NCBI GenBank assembly: GCA_026786145.1 | Contig: JAJAYQ010000056.1 | Span: 1-37,490, forward strand | Source: Spirochaetaceae bacterium | GTDB taxonomy: Bacteria > Actinomycetota > Actinomycetes > JACCUZ01 | Reading direction: 5' to 3' | Length of the DNA: 37,490 nucleotides | In this document: positions 1-9,287 of the stretch, piece after piece | Layout: every line of letters begins with the position of its first letter | How positions within the stretch are numbered: the first letter of the stretch is position 1 | Position numbers and translations under genes: made by a program | Notes under the pieces: model-generated | Seen by the model: the letters and a program-made list of their open reading frames with translations, nothing else | Database searches by the model: none | Told to the model about the DNA's origin: nothing

Positions 1-133
1 CAGGTATCAGGCGCAACTGGGCACTCGACGTCACCGCAGAACGAACACCGGTCGTCGACGACCGCTGAACACCAACTTCACGGAATCACTCATCTAGGCT
101 CGACACCCCGTCGGCCCGAAGGGAGCAGCCGTC
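1..133 (+). promoter_or_regulatory. Leader and possible promoter of the RpiR-type regulator
   Basis: No gene is seen in the first 133 bases. A TANNNT hexamer (TAGGCT, 95-100) could be a -10 box, giving a leader of roughly 25 bases. AGGGAGC at 119-125 is a reasonable ribosome binding site for the ATG at 134. No convincing -35 box was found, so the promoter is tentative. Confidence 0.3.
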
Positions 134-991
134 ATGGCTTCCGGCCCGCTCGCCGAGGACATCCGCCGCAGGCTGGGCGATCTCAGCCCAGCTGAGCGCA
201 AGGTCGCCCGGGTGCTGCTGTCGGGCTATCCGTCCGCCGGTTTCGAGACGATCGCCGTGCTGGCCGAGCGGGCCGCCGTCAGCGCGCCGACCGTGATCCG
301 GTTCGTGAACCGGCTCGGCTATCGCGGGTTCCCCGACTTCCAGGCGGCCCTGCGCGCCGAGCTCGACGAGCGCAACGCCTCCCCGCTCACCCTCTACCCG
401 AGCACGGCGCCCGCGGCCCACTCGATGGCCGAGCTCGGGGTGGGGGTGGGCCGCGAGACGTGCGAGGCGATCACCCGGACGTTCGCGGAGCTGCCCCCGC
501 ACGACCTCGAACGCGCCGTGGCGCTGCTGTCGGATCGCAAGCGGCGTGTCACGCTGGTCGGTGGCCGATTCACCCACCTGCTCGCCCAGTACCTCGGCCT
601 GCACCTGATGCAGCTCCGCGACGACGTGCGGTTCCTGCCCGACCGCGACGTCGAGCGCACGGCCGTGCTCACCGCGCTCACCCGCAGGGATGTGCTCGTG
701 GTGTTCGACTTCCGCCAGTACGAGCCGGACAAGACGGCGCTGGCCCGCCTCGTGCAGGAGGCCGGCGGGAAGGTCGTGCTGTTCACCGACCGGTGGCTGT
801 CCCCGGCCACCGTGCACGCCGAGGTGGTGCTGCCCAACCAGGTGGCCGCCTCCTCGCCGTACGACAGCCTGGTACCGACCCTGGCGACGGTGGAGGCGGT
901 CGTCTCGTGTGTGGTGGCGGCCATGGGGGAGGACGCCCACGACCGCATGGAGCGGGGAGAGCGGACGGCGCGCGCGATGGGTCTCTACTGA
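134..991 (+). CDS. MurR/RpiR-family transcriptional regulator (HTH + SIS)
   Basis: This 285-residue protein has the two-domain layout of RpiR-type sugar-responsive regulators. The N-terminal helix-turn-helix, about residues 1-80, contains the typical LSPAERKVARVLL and APTVIRFVNRLGYRGF stretches. A SIS domain from about residue 125 would bind a phosphosugar, with the glycine-rich VTLVGGRFTHLLAQYLGLHL at its start. The ATG has an AGGGAGC ribosome site nine bases upstream. The gene converges with the maltokinase gene, leaving only 24 bases between their stops. In many actinobacteria glgB sits beyond the maltokinase, so this regulator occupies that place. A role in controlling the glucan genes is a guess from position; the effector is unknown. 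The family call is firm. Confidence 0.9.
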   Translation: MASGPLAEDIRRRLGDLSPAERKVARVLLSGYPSAGFETIAVLAERAAVSAPTVIRFVNRLGYRGFPDFQAALRAELDERNASPLTLYPSTAPAAHSMAELGVGVGRETCEAITRTFAELPPHDLERAVALLSDRKRRVTLVGGRFTHLLAQYLGLHLMQLRDDVRFLPDRDVERTAVLTALTRRDVLVVFDFRQYEPDKTALARLVQEAGGKVVLFTDRWLSPATVHAEVVLPNQVAASSPYDSLVPTLATVEAVVSCVVAAMGEDAHDRMERGERTARAMGLY

Positions 992-1015
992 GCCCGGATC
1001 ACCACGGGGACCGGA

Positions 1016-2425
1016 TCATCGCGAGCCCGCGTCCGAGCCCGCGTCGGCGGTCAGCCTGCGGATCGAGGCGAGCGGGATCGGCGCCCACGTCGGGCGGCTG
1101 CGCGTCTCGTAGAGCACCTCGTACACGGCCTTGTCCAGCTCGAAACCCCGCAGGAGGACCGACTGCTCGCGAGGGTCGGTACCCGCCCGCACGGCGTAGC
1201 CGTCGCAGAATGCCGATCGGTTGCGCTGCGCCCACTCGTTGGCCCGCCACAGCATCTGGGAGTCGTGGTCGGGATCGCTCCACTCGCTCGCCGGTTCCCA
1301 CTGGGACAGCTGGTGGAACGCGGCGTAGTCGAACGAGCGGAGCATGCCGGCGATGTCGCGCAGCGCGGAGTCGGGCCGCACCCGGTCGGCGAAGGTGGCG
1401 GCGGGCTCGCCCTCGAAGTCGATCACTAGCCAGCCGTAGGGGGTGCGCAGGGTCTGGCCGAGGTGCAGGTCGCCGTGGACGCGCTGGGTGGCGATCGCAC
1501 CGTCGAGACCCGCGACGGCGTCGTACACGGCACGGATCGACCCGACGTGTTCGGCGAGCACGGGGATCTCGCGAGCCACCGCGGCGAGCCGCTCGTGCCA
1601 GAACGCGGCGAGCTCGCGAGGATCGCGCTCGCCGACGCCCAGGGCATCGCGCAGCTCGGCGTGCACGACGGCGATCGTCTCGCCCAACCGGGAGGCCTCG
1701 CCGGCAAAGTCGCCACCCACCTCGTCGGCCCGCAGGTCGCCCTCGGCCAGCAGGTCCCGGACGCTCGCCAGGGCCATCGCCCACCCGTCCGCGGAGTTGG
1801 CGGCGTAGTCCGACAGCATCCCGAGGGTGACCGGCCTGCCGTCGAGCATGCCCTCCACCGCGCCCTGGAGTGCGGCGGCCTCGGTGCTGTGCACCGAGCG
1901 CAACGCCCGGTGCAGCTCCAGGTCGGGGTTGACGCCCGGCAGCACGCGACGGAACACCTTCAGGATCGACTGCTCGCCCCACGACACCGACGTGTTCGAC
2001 TGCTCGACCGCGAGCACCCGGCCGGGGACGTTCTCGGCGATCTCCACGTCGGGCTCGGGGATGAACCGCACATCACCGATCGTGCGACCCTGCCGGATCG
2101 CGCCCAGCAGCCACGCCGTGACGTCGGAGTCCCACAGCCCGTCGTAGGCCTGCAGGCCTCCGACCCGCCCGATCGTGACGTGGTCGAGATCGCCGCGTGC
2201 CTGCTCGCGGCGGGCGAGCATCAGTTGGTAGTGCTGCACGGATCCGTCGTCGTCGAACGTGACGGCGAGCAGGAGCAGGTCGAGCAGCGGTACGCCCTCG
2301 GTGATCAAGGGCGTCGACGACGCCACGGCGACCGAGCGGACCGGGCGGCCCTTGGCCCCGAACCAGCGTTGCTGGGACAGCCATTCGGGCAGCAGAGCGG
2401 GGAGCCCCTCGGTCAGTGCCGACAC
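1016..2425 (-). CDS. mak: Maltokinase (Pep2/Mak), makes maltose 1-phosphate
   Basis: The product phosphorylates maltose to maltose 1-phosphate with ATP, supplying GlgE. It has 469 residues, close to mycobacterial Mak/Pep2 (about 455). The start is a GTG preceded by GGAGGAG about eight bases upstream; the reading frame is open further upstream but would run through the end of treS. The N-terminus has the family's LPEWLSQQRWFGAKG opening. The catalytic core shows HGDLHLGQ near residue 317 and DFEGEP near residue 334, the catalytic loop and metal-binding motif of aminoglycoside-phosphotransferase-like kinases. It lies 131 bases downstream of treS on the same strand. Some actinobacteria fuse TreS and Mak; here they are separate. 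A possible -10 box in the gap suggests it may also be transcribed alone. Confidence 0.93.
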   Translation of the reverse strand: MSALTEGLPALLPEWLSQQRWFGAKGRPVRSVAVASSTPLITEGVPLLDLLLLAVTFDDDGSVQHYQLMLARREQARGDLDHVTIGRVGGLQAYDGLWDSDVTAWLLGAIRQGRTIGDVRFIPEPDVEIAENVPGRVLAVEQSNTSVSWGEQSILKVFRRVLPGVNPDLELHRALRSVHSTEAAALQGAVEGMLDGRPVTLGMLSDYAANSADGWAMALASVRDLLAEGDLRADEVGGDFAGEASRLGETIAVVHAELRDALGVGERDPRELAAFWHERLAAVAREIPVLAEHVGSIRAVYDAVAGLDGAIATQRVHGDLHLGQTLRTPYGWLVIDFEGEPAATFADRVRPDSALRDIAGMLRSFDYAAFHQLSQWEPASEWSDPDHDSQMLWRANEWAQRNRSAFCDGYAVRAGTDPREQSVLLRGFELDKAVYEVLYETRSRPTWAPIPLASIRRLTADAGSDAGSR

Positions 2426-2556
2426 GTCCTCTCCTCCAGCCGAGCGATCAAGATCGGCGGGACCGCTCCCGGGTAGTCCCGGCGCGGCTGGATCGCTCGT
2501 CCACAGGACCCTAGCCGTCTCCCCGCCGATCGTCGGTATGTGGCTGCGCCCCCCGG
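2426..2556 (-). promoter_or_regulatory. treS-mak gap with inverted repeat and -10-like box
   Basis: The 131-base gap holds a 9-base inverted repeat, CGAGCGATC at 2441-2449 and GATCGCTCG at 2491-2499. Between its arms is a smaller pair, GGGAC at 2459-2463 and GTCCC at 2476-2480. On the minus strand TAGGGT (2508-2513) could be a -10 box placing a transcript start inside the right arm. The structure could attenuate read-through from treS or shape the mak leader; the sequence alone cannot decide. No poly-T tract is present. Confidence 0.35.
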
Positions 2557-4302
2557 TCAGGTCTCCGACCCCACCGGGGTGATGGCGAACCAGTAGAAGC
2601 CGTGGCCCGGCAGCGTCAACAGGTAGTCCAGGTCGCCGATCTTCGGGAACGGCACCCCGCCGGTCAGCTCGATGGGGGCGCAGCCAAGCCACGGCGACAG
2701 GTCGAGCTCCACGGGCTGCGGGAACCGGGACATGTTGTTGACGCACAGCACGACGTCGTCGCCGTGGGACCGGACGTAGGCGAGCACGGAGGGGTTGGTG
2801 CCGCCGAGCTCGTGGTACTCACCCAGCCCGAACGCGGGGTGGCGCTTGCGGACCTCGATTATGTGCCGGTTCCACTGCAGCAACGACGTCGACGCGTTCG
2901 ACTGAGCCTCGACGTTGACCGCCTGGTAGCCGTAGATCGGGTCCATGATCACCGGTATGTACAGCCGCCCCGGGTCGCACGAGGAGAACCCGGCGTTTCG
3001 GTCGGGCGTCCACTGCATCGGGCTGCGCACCGAGTCACGGTCGCCCTGCCAGATGTTGTCGCCCATCCCGATCTCGTCGCCGTAGTAGAGGACGGGCGAG
3101 CCGGGCAGGGACATGAGCAGCGCCGTGAACAGCTCCAGCTGGTTGCGGTCGTTCTCCAGCAGCGGGGCGAGGCGCCGGCGGATGCCGATGTTGGCCTTCA
3201 TCCGAGGGTCCTTGGCGTACTCCGCGTACATGTAGTCGCGCTCTTCGTCGGTAACCATCTCGAGGGTCAGCTCGTCGTGGTTGCGCAGGAAGATGCCCCA
3301 CTGCGCGCCCGACGGGATCGCCGGGGTCTGGGCCAGGATCTCCGAGATCGGGAACCGGTTCTCCCGTCGGACGGCCATGAAGATGCGCGGCATCAGCGGG
3401 AAATGGAACGCCATGTGGCACTCGTCGCCCCCGACGTCGGGATTCCCGAAGTACTCCACGACGTCCGACGGCCACTGGTTGGCCTCCGCGAGGAGCACCC
3501 GGCCCGGGTACTCGACGTCCATCACCTTGCGGCAGCGCTTGAGGAACTCGTGGGACTCCGCGAGGTTCTCGCAGCTGGTGTCCTCCCGCTCGAACAGGTA
3601 CGGCACGGCGTCGAGACGGAAGCCGTCGATGCCGAGATCCAGCCAGAAGCGCAGGACCTCGATCATCGCCTCCTGGACGTCGGGGTTGTCGTAGTTCAGG
3701 TCGGGCTGATGCGAGAAGAACCGGTGCCAGAAGAACTGCCCGCGGACCGGGTCGTAGGTCCAGTTCGACGTCTCGGTGTCGACGAAGATGACCCGCGCGT
3801 CCGCGTAGCGCGAGTCGTCGTCGGACCACACGTAGTAGTCGCCGTAGGGGCCCTCCGGGTTGCGGCGGGACTCCTCGAACCACGGGTGCTGGTCCGAGGT
3901 GTGATTCATCACCAGATCGGTGATGACGCGGACGCCGCGCTTGTGGGCCTCGTCGAGGAAGTACACGAAGTCCTTGACCGTGCCGAACTCGGGCAGGACC
4001 GCGCGAAAGTCGCGGATGTCGTAGCCGCCGTCGCGGAGCGGGGAGTCGTAGAACGGGGGCAGCCAGAGACAGTCGACGCCGAGCCACTGGATGTAGTCCA
4101 GCTTGTCGGTGAGACCCCGCAGGTCGCCGGTGCCGTCACGGTTGGAGTCGGCGAACGCCCGGACCAGCACTTCGTAGAACACGGCACGCTTGAACCAGTC
4201 GTGATCGACGTCCAGCGTGCGGGCCTGGCCGTACTCGTCGGCGGAGTGGTCGGTCAGCTGGTCGTCGGCGGGGTTCGGGGCGGGGGTGGCGTCGATGGGC
4301 AT
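2557..4302 (-). CDS. treS: Maltose alpha-D-glucosyltransferase / trehalose synthase TreS
   Basis: TreS interconverts trehalose and maltose by intramolecular glucosyl transfer. The 581-residue product (mycobacterial TreS is about 600) opens with [16 protein letters not shown] and carries the GH13 motifs in order: [14 protein letters not shown] at 129-142, [12 protein letters not shown] with nucleophile D231, LLAEANQWP with general acid E273, and [10 protein letters not shown] with transition-state stabiliser D343. These positions differ by only one residue from those described for M. smegmatis TreS. The ATG at 4302 is chosen because conserved sequence begins soon after it; the ribosome site (CAGGAA) is weak and distant. 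The gene is followed by mak, so the pair converts trehalose to maltose 1-phosphate. Its usual partner glgE is separated by about 5 kb of accessory DNA. Confidence 0.96.
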   Translation of the reverse strand: MPIDATPAPNPADDQLTDHSADEYGQARTLDVDHDWFKRAVFYEVLVRAFADSNRDGTGDLRGLTDKLDYIQWLGVDCLWLPPFYDSPLRDGGYDIRDFRAVLPEFGTVKDFVYFLDEAHKRGVRVITDLVMNHTSDQHPWFEESRRNPEGPYGDYYVWSDDDSRYADARVIFVDTETSNWTYDPVRGQFFWHRFFSHQPDLNYDNPDVQEAMIEVLRFWLDLGIDGFRLDAVPYLFEREDTSCENLAESHEFLKRCRKVMDVEYPGRVLLAEANQWPSDVVEYFGNPDVGGDECHMAFHFPLMPRIFMAVRRENRFPISEILAQTPAIPSGAQWGIFLRNHDELTLEMVTDEERDYMYAEYAKDPRMKANIGIRRRLAPLLENDRNQLELFTALLMSLPGSPVLYYGDEIGMGDNIWQGDRDSVRSPMQWTPDRNAGFSSCDPGRLYIPVIMDPIYGYQAVNVEAQSNASTSLLQWNRHIIEVRKRHPAFGLGEYHELGGTNPSVLAYVRSHGDDVVLCVNNMSRFPQPVELDLSPWLGCAPIELTGGVPFPKIGDLDYLLTLPGHGFYWFAITPVGSET

Positions 4303-4703
4303 GGAGATATCGCGTTCCTGCCGGGCGGTGGTGGGCGAGGGAGAAGTACCCGACCGGTTCCCCTCCGGGGCGACGTGATCTGCGGGTGCCGGGCGGCTGG
4401 GGAAAGGGTAGCGGCCGGTAGGGCGGATCGCCGAGCCCTGCGGTGGGCGTTCCCCGCGCTCGAGCTCTACGACGCCCCGCCGGAAGAGATCGTCGACCGC
4501 GTGCGCCGACCACGGAGGACTTCGTACCGGGGTCGGGAGGGACGGGTTCGACGAGTCGGGGGGACCCTGATCGCGATGTGCCCGCCGGCTGATCTCCGCG
4601 GGCGATGACCCGAGGCGCATGTCCGGTCCGGTCGATGGCATGTCGTACCCGGGCGCGACCGGACACGGTGCATTGGATCCGAACGGAGCTAAGGGGGTCC
4701 GCA
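4303..4703. other. Divergent intergenic region between treS and the large exported-protein gene
   Basis: No gene could be supported in these 401 bases, although several frames stay open because of the base composition. The region must hold promoters for both flanking genes. A possible treS -10 box is TACCCT on the minus strand (about 4405-4410). Immediately before the right-hand gene is AAGGGGGT (about 4691-4698), a strong ribosome site for the ATG at 4704. Confidence 0.4.
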
Positions 4704-7700
4704 ATGTCGCTCACGTCTTCTGGCCCAGCCCATCCTCGTCCGGCCAATCCCTACGCCGTGGTCGTGGGGAGCGGCGTCGGCGGCTCGGGGGCAGCGGCCG
4801 GCGTCGCGGTGATGGGTGCGGCGGCGCTGATGGCCCTCGGGGCCGGGACGGCGTCGGCCGACTCGGGTGAGGCCGGTCTCGACGGAACCGGCAGCACCTC
4901 CGTGGACGGTGCCGTCGGTGACAGCGGCCCGGGTGACAGCGGCCCGGGTGACAGCGGCCCGGGTGACGGGGAGTTCGGATCGGCGCCGGCCGATTCCGCG
5001 CGCGTCCGGCACCGCAGCCCGGTCCTCGGCGGTGGCGACGTGGAGCGGTCCTCGTCCATCGACGACATCAGTCCTGTTCGGATGACATTGCCGGACCCGG
5101 TGGCCACTTCCGCGGAGGTGGTCTCGATCCCGCGGGTGGACGTGGTGAACACGAGGTCCACGCCGACCGACGTGGCGGGCCAGCCCATCGCGGCACCGGA
5201 CCCCGCGGTCGACAGCTCACGGTCGGTGGGTGTGACGAGCCCGCGGACCACTCGTGATCTCGATGCGATGCGGCCGTACGAGGGCGCCGACCTCCTGCCT
5301 GTCGACCTCCTGCCTGCCGACCCACTGCGCGAGTCGGCGAGCCACCGCAGTGTCGGGAGCAACGCGACCGGGCAGACCCCCCGCGACCATGACCGCACGC
5401 CGCTGTTCGATGGTCGTCCAGGCGGCGGCGGGACGAGCGGCGGCAGCGGCGGAACTGGGTCGGCACCGTCCGTCGTCGCACCGGCCGACGCCACCGCGAC
5501 CATCGGCTCCGTGCCGGACCCGGTCGGTGACGTCGACCTGAACCTGTCCTCCGGCGGCGAGCGTCCTCCGGTCCAGCCCGACGCCGCCGGGGCGTCCCCG
5601 AACCCAGGGATCATGGCTAGCATCGCTGGTTCCGCTGCTCCTGGTCCCGGCGAGCCCGGACGCAGCCCGGGGTCGGCGCCGTCGGCTGCCGGCCCCGCGG
5701 AGGCAGCGCCGCCTGGCGGCGACGGGCCGGTCGACCGGGAACCTCTCGACGACGCGGTGGACTCACCGATCCTCTACCAGTACCTGGTCGATCCCGCTGG
5801 TGTCGGCGGCTTCCAGGAGGTGCCGGTGGACCGACTGGATCCGAACAGGGTCACGGTCAACGTCAGCGGGGCACCGGGTACCGGTTATCCCTCCTTCACC
5901 GTGCTGGAGCGTCCGGGCGATCCCGAGGCCGCACAGTTCACCGTGGACACCTCACGGATCGGTCCCGAGCTCGGCACGATGCCGGACGGTCTCAGCACGC
6001 CCCCGTCCGCTCTGCACGACGGTTTCCGCGTACGGACCCCGGAAGGTGACGCGTTGACGTTCGGCATGGACCTGCCGACTGCCACCCTGTTCCGCCGCTC
6101 TCCCGGAGCGGCCGGTGTCGTGACGTACCACGAAGACCTCGACGCGATCGATGTCGTCACGTCTCCTCGGCCGGATGAGGCCCGACTGAACTGTCGTGGT
6201 TCCTCGGGGACCACCTTCTGTTTTGACGACGCGGGCAATCTTGCCGTGAGTCGGATCATCGACTCACGAAACGGCTTTCCGGTCATGAGCCACGAGTATC
6301 GCGTTTCTCGGGAACCCTATGATATTACCGACACCATGGCGAAGCAGTCCGTGACGTGGGTGTTCGAGCCCGGAGACGACGGCGAGAATGGCTCGCTCGT
6401 CGCCTTTCCGGGGATCGGCGACGCGATCGACCCCGCCACCGCCGCCCTGCAGATGAAGCGGACACGCGACGGAACCGTGCTGTCGGGCACAATGCTGATG
6501 GGGTCGACCGGAGCCAGTCGGCTGGTGTCGCTCGATCCGGGCGCGGGTGATCCCCCGTCGTGGACCAACCGGGCCCACCGCAGTGTTGCCCTCGATCCAG
6601 GAAGTGGGGGCCTGAGTGGCAATGTCAGGAGCGCCCATTCCTCCATTCCGCATCTGGTTCCGCTGGATTATCGGCTGTCTCACGGGATCCCATGGCAGGG
6701 AGGTTCGAGCCGCGGTCCGAACTACGATCTCGATCGTGGCGTCGACCCCAACACCGGTGAGCCGATGATCACCGCGGACAGCATCCTGAATCGATGGCCG
6801 GTGACGGGCGAGCTGCGCGGTGACGTCGCCCGGGTTCTGGGTCAGCTGACCGGCATTCCCGCCCCCACCAATCCGGTCAATCTCCGGGTGACGTCGGAGG
6901 GGCCCGACATGGGCGTCACGCCGTCCGACAGCACGACCCACGGCGACGTTCGAGTATTGGGCGACGGCGCGCTGAGCTGGACGCGGGACGAGGGGACCTA
7001 CAAGGTCAGTCCGTCCGAGTACGAGGTCCCAGCCGTGCCGGGTGCGGTCGCCACCGGCGCCGGGGCGTACAAGCTGGAACCTGATGGACGGTGGCTGCCG
7101 GTCCCCCTCTCCGCGGTACCGCCGTTGATCGGTTCGTGGGGCAGCAACCCGGGTCAGGGGGGTGGCGGGGGCTGGAACGTCGGGGATCCCGGTCCGTCCG
7201 GCCCGGGAGAGGGTTCGGGCGGGCGGGAGCCGGCCCTCGTCGAAGGCGGCGGTCCCACCGGAGCCGAGTCGCTCCACGTCGATCCCGCCAACGGCGCACG
7301 GCCTGACGTCCGCACCGGAAGCGACGGCCGGCGGCAGACCTACGTCGATGGCCAGGACCTGGTCGGAGACGGTCGGGCCGGGACGACGCCGGGCCGGGTG
7401 GACTACTACCGGACCGACGACGGTGTGGTGGAGGCGGTCGTCCGGTCACCGCACCGGGACGACGACGGCGTGCGGACGACCTGGACTCCCGAACTCGGGG
7501 TGTCGGTGGCGAGCAATCCGGGTGCCGACCACGTCACGTCGATACAGCGGGTGTCGTCAGCGGCGGTTCCGAAGTCGATCACGAGCCAGGTGGTGCGGCT
7601 CCGCACCGGGACGCACGCCGAGCGGCTCGCCGGGGGTGGGGTGGGGTCGGTTGCCGGTTCGGTCAGCTACCTGCCGGTGCCGGAGAATCCACGGTTGCAG

Positions 7701-8234
7701 GACGTGGTCGTGCAGCCCAGCGTGACGGTGGTCGAGAACGCCGATGGGAGCAAGAACATGACCTACAGCGCCGTCGTTCCGGTTGGTCGGGAGCTCAACG
7801 GGCAGAACTCGCCGGAGCGCTTCAGGGTCGAAGCAGGAACCCCGATGCGCGAGGTGCGGCACACGGTGCTCGTGGCGGCCCCGACACCGCCGCCGCAGTG
7901 GGCCGAGCCGCCGGCGCAGTGGGCCGAGCCGCCGGCAGAGCCGGCAGGGTGGCAGCCGTCGGCGGAGGAGCCGGCCGAGGCGGGTGCGCCGTCTCCGGCG
8001 TTGTCCAAGGTCCCCGGGGTGAACATCCCCTACGACCAGGCCGAGAGTACGTCGAACCCGGAGCCGGTCCCACCACGCGACCCAGCACCACAGGCGCAGC
8101 CGCCGACAGTTGCACCAGGACTGCAGGTCCCCGACTGGGTGGGACCTGCTGTCGGCGCCGTCGGCGGCGCCCTGGGCGCCGGTGTCGAGGTGATCCGATT
8201 CATCACCAATCCGCTCGGCGCGCCCCAGAGCTGA
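4704..8234 (+). CDS. Large exported Gly/Pro-rich protein of unknown function (1176 aa)
   Basis: I do not recognise a family. The ATG is chosen because AAGGGGGT lies about six bases upstream and the first 52 residues form a signal peptide: a polar start, a long Gly/Ala/Val hydrophobic stretch at about 18-49, and a GTASA-D cleavage site. The mature protein begins with a low-complexity linker containing three exact GDSGP units at 72-88 and Gly/Ser/Pro-rich sequence to about residue 350. A denser, globular-looking middle runs from about 350 to 800 and holds one close cysteine pair ([12 protein letters not shown]). A second denser segment lies at about 880-1060, then a Pro/Glu-rich tail with two QWAEPPA units and a final hydrophobic segment ([15 protein letters not shown]). 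There is no sortase motif. Part of the middle (about 6190-6700) looks less GC-rich than its neighbours. It sits with a decayed transposase inside the glucan cluster, suggesting later insertion. Confidence 0.8.
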   Translation: MSLTSSGPAHPRPANPYAVVVGSGVGGSGAAAGVAVMGAAALMALGAGTASADSGEAGLDGTGSTSVDGAVGDSGPGDSGPGDSGPGDGEFGSAPADSARVRHRSPVLGGGDVERSSSIDDISPVRMTLPDPVATSAEVVSIPRVDVVNTRSTPTDVAGQPIAAPDPAVDSSRSVGVTSPRTTRDLDAMRPYEGADLLPVDLLPADPLRESASHRSVGSNATGQTPRDHDRTPLFDGRPGGGGTSGGSGGTGSAPSVVAPADATATIGSVPDPVGDVDLNLSSGGERPPVQPDAAGASPNPGIMASIAGSAAPGPGEPGRSPGSAPSAAGPAEAAPPGGDGPVDREPLDDAVDSPILYQYLVDPAGVGGFQEVPVDRLDPNRVTVNVSGAPGTGYPSFTVLERPGDPEAAQFTVDTSRIGPELGTMPDGLSTPPSALHDGFRVRTPEGDALTFGMDLPTATLFRRSPGAAGVVTYHEDLDAIDVVTSPRPDEARLNCRGSSGTTFCFDDAGNLAVSRIIDSRNGFPVMSHEYRVSREPYDITDTMAKQSVTWVFEPGDDGENGSLVAFPGIGDAIDPATAALQMKRTRDGTVLSGTMLMGSTGASRLVSLDPGAGDPPSWTNRAHRSVALDPGSGGLSGNVRSAHSSIPHLVPLDYRLSHGIPWQGGSSRGPNYDLDRGVDPNTGEPMITADSILNRWPVTGELRGDVARVLGQLTGIPAPTNPVNLRVTSEGPDMGVTPSDSTTHGDVRVLGDGALSWTRDEGTYKVSPSEYEVPAVPGAVATGAGAYKLEPDGRWLPVPLSAVPPLIGSWGSNPGQGGGGGWNVGDPGPSGPGEGSGGREPALVEGGGPTGAESLHVDPANGARPDVRTGSDGRRQTYVDGQDLVGDGRAGTTPGRVDYYRTDDGVVEAVVRSPHRDDDGVRTTWTPELGVSVASNPGADHVTSIQRVSSAAVPKSITSQVVRLRTGTHAERLAGGGVGSVAGSVSYLPVPENPRLQDVVVQPSVTVVENADGSKNMTYSAVVPVGRELNGQNSPERFRVEAGTPMREVRHTVLVAAPTPPPQWAEPPAQWAEPPAEPAGWQPSAEEPAEAGAPSPALSKVPGVNIPYDQAESTSNPEPVPPRDPAPQAQPPTVAPGLQVPDWVGPAVGAVGGALGAGVEVIRFITNPLGAPQS
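4917..4961 (+). repeat. Three exact copies of a 15-base in-frame repeat
   Basis: GGTGACAGCGGCCCG occurs three times head to tail at 4917-4931, 4932-4946 and 4947-4961, encoding GDSGP units just after the predicted signal peptide of the large exported protein. Copy number could vary by slippage without breaking the frame. Confidence 0.95.
7896..7937 (+). repeat. Two near-exact 21-base in-frame repeats
   Basis: Two 21-base units at 7896-7916 and 7917-7937 differ only in the last base and encode QWAEPPA twice in the Pro/Glu-rich tail of the large exported protein. Confidence 0.9.
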
Positions 8235-8262
8235 GCGTACGGGACCGTCCCGATGGGTCCGG

Positions 8263-9244
8263 CCGCCGAGCTCACCCGCACGGACCACCGGGTCAGCGCC
8301 GACACTGTGGCTGATCTGCTGCGCGCGGAGGGCTTCAGCCTCCAAGGCAACGCCAAGACCATCGAAGGCGCGCAGAGCCCGGACCGTGACGCCCAGTTCC
8401 GCTACCTCAACGAACAGGTCACCGCGCAACAGGACGGCGGTGAGCCGGTGGTCAGCGTGGACACCAAGAAGAAGGAGCAGGTCGGCGACTTCGCCGACGC
8501 CGGGCGGGAATGGGCGCGGGCGGGGGAGCCGGTGAAGGTTCGCGACCACGACTTCCTCGACCTCGAGCTGGGCAAGGTCGCCCCTACGGGATCTACGACC
8601 TGGCCGCGGACACCGGCTGGGTCAACGTCGGCACCGACCACGACACCGCCGCGTCCACGCCGAACTCGACCACGGCGTCCACCCCCTGGGGGTCAGGACC
8701 AGCGACGAGGACATGGCCGCCCTGCCGATCACCCGCCACGACTGGCACGGCGACTGGAACTACACCCTCGACCCCCACCAGCGGGCCGAGCCCACCCCGC
8801 CCGTCCTACCGCGGGCGCCACGACGAGACAGCTCCCACTGGGCCCATCCCGCGCTGACCGGGCTCTCGGCCCACGACCGGGCCCAGCTCAGCGCCGCGCT
8901 GGCCATCCCCTACACCGCCCACCGCGAAGCGAGCTCCACATCCACCGAGGCGGACCATCCTGGCGCAAACCCGCCGGCGGACACCCAACCACGCTCACCC
9001 TCGACGAGATGCTCCTCATCACCGTCCTCAAGACCCGCTTCAGCCTGCCCCGACGCGTCCTCGCCGAACTGTTCGGCACCTCCCACGGCCCCATCGCCAA
9101 AGCCGAACGACAGATCCGATCCTCGAACAGCACGAACACCACATCGAGCCCGCTCACACCAGCCTGCGGACCCTCACAGAACTCATCCAGCTCGCCGCCG
9201 CCCACGGCATCACCCTCACACCCGGCACCGAACCAGCGCGTTAA
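8263..9244 (+). pseudogene. Decayed ISAzo13-family transposase remnant
   Basis: The pieces match what I know of ISAzo13-type (DDE_Tnp_ISAZ013) transposases but lie in changing frames. The first piece starts mid-protein at AAELTRTDHRVSADTVADLL and runs through VSVDTKKKEQVGDFADAGRE to about 8585. A frame change gives YGIYDLAADTGWVNVGTDHD to about 8655. The catalytic middle is then missing, and sequence resumes in another frame with TSDEDMAALPITRHDWHGDW (about 8690-8750). Two more frame changes, near 8945 and 9121, lead through a C-terminal helix-turn-helix-like extension (TLTLDEMLLITVLKTRFSLP) to a TAA at 9242-9244. The N-terminus is also absent. No terminal inverted repeats or target duplication were found. 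The element is certainly inactive. Confidence 0.85.
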
Positions 9245-9287
9245 CGATCTGCAAGCCCTGATGTTCATCTCACGGGCGCGCGAGGCC

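Noticed and set aside
460-1830. A long plus-strand frame covering the end of the RpiR gene and the maltokinase gene
   Set aside because: It is arginine- and proline-rich antisense/out-of-frame sequence typical of high-GC DNA, and the RpiR and maltokinase frames have clear domains.
2602-4608. A 668-codon plus-strand frame opposite treS
   Set aside because: It mirrors the treS codon pattern, has Val/Arg/His-rich composition and no domain; treS has its catalytic residues in place.
4918-4968. Possible CRISPR-like or minisatellite array
   Set aside because: Only three 15-base head-to-tail copies with no spacers, in frame within a coding linker.
4704-8234. Polymorphic toxin or PE/PPE-type secretion substrate
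   Set aside because: No C-terminal toxin motif, no adjacent immunity gene, no PE, PPE or WxG features; the signal peptide indicates ordinary export.
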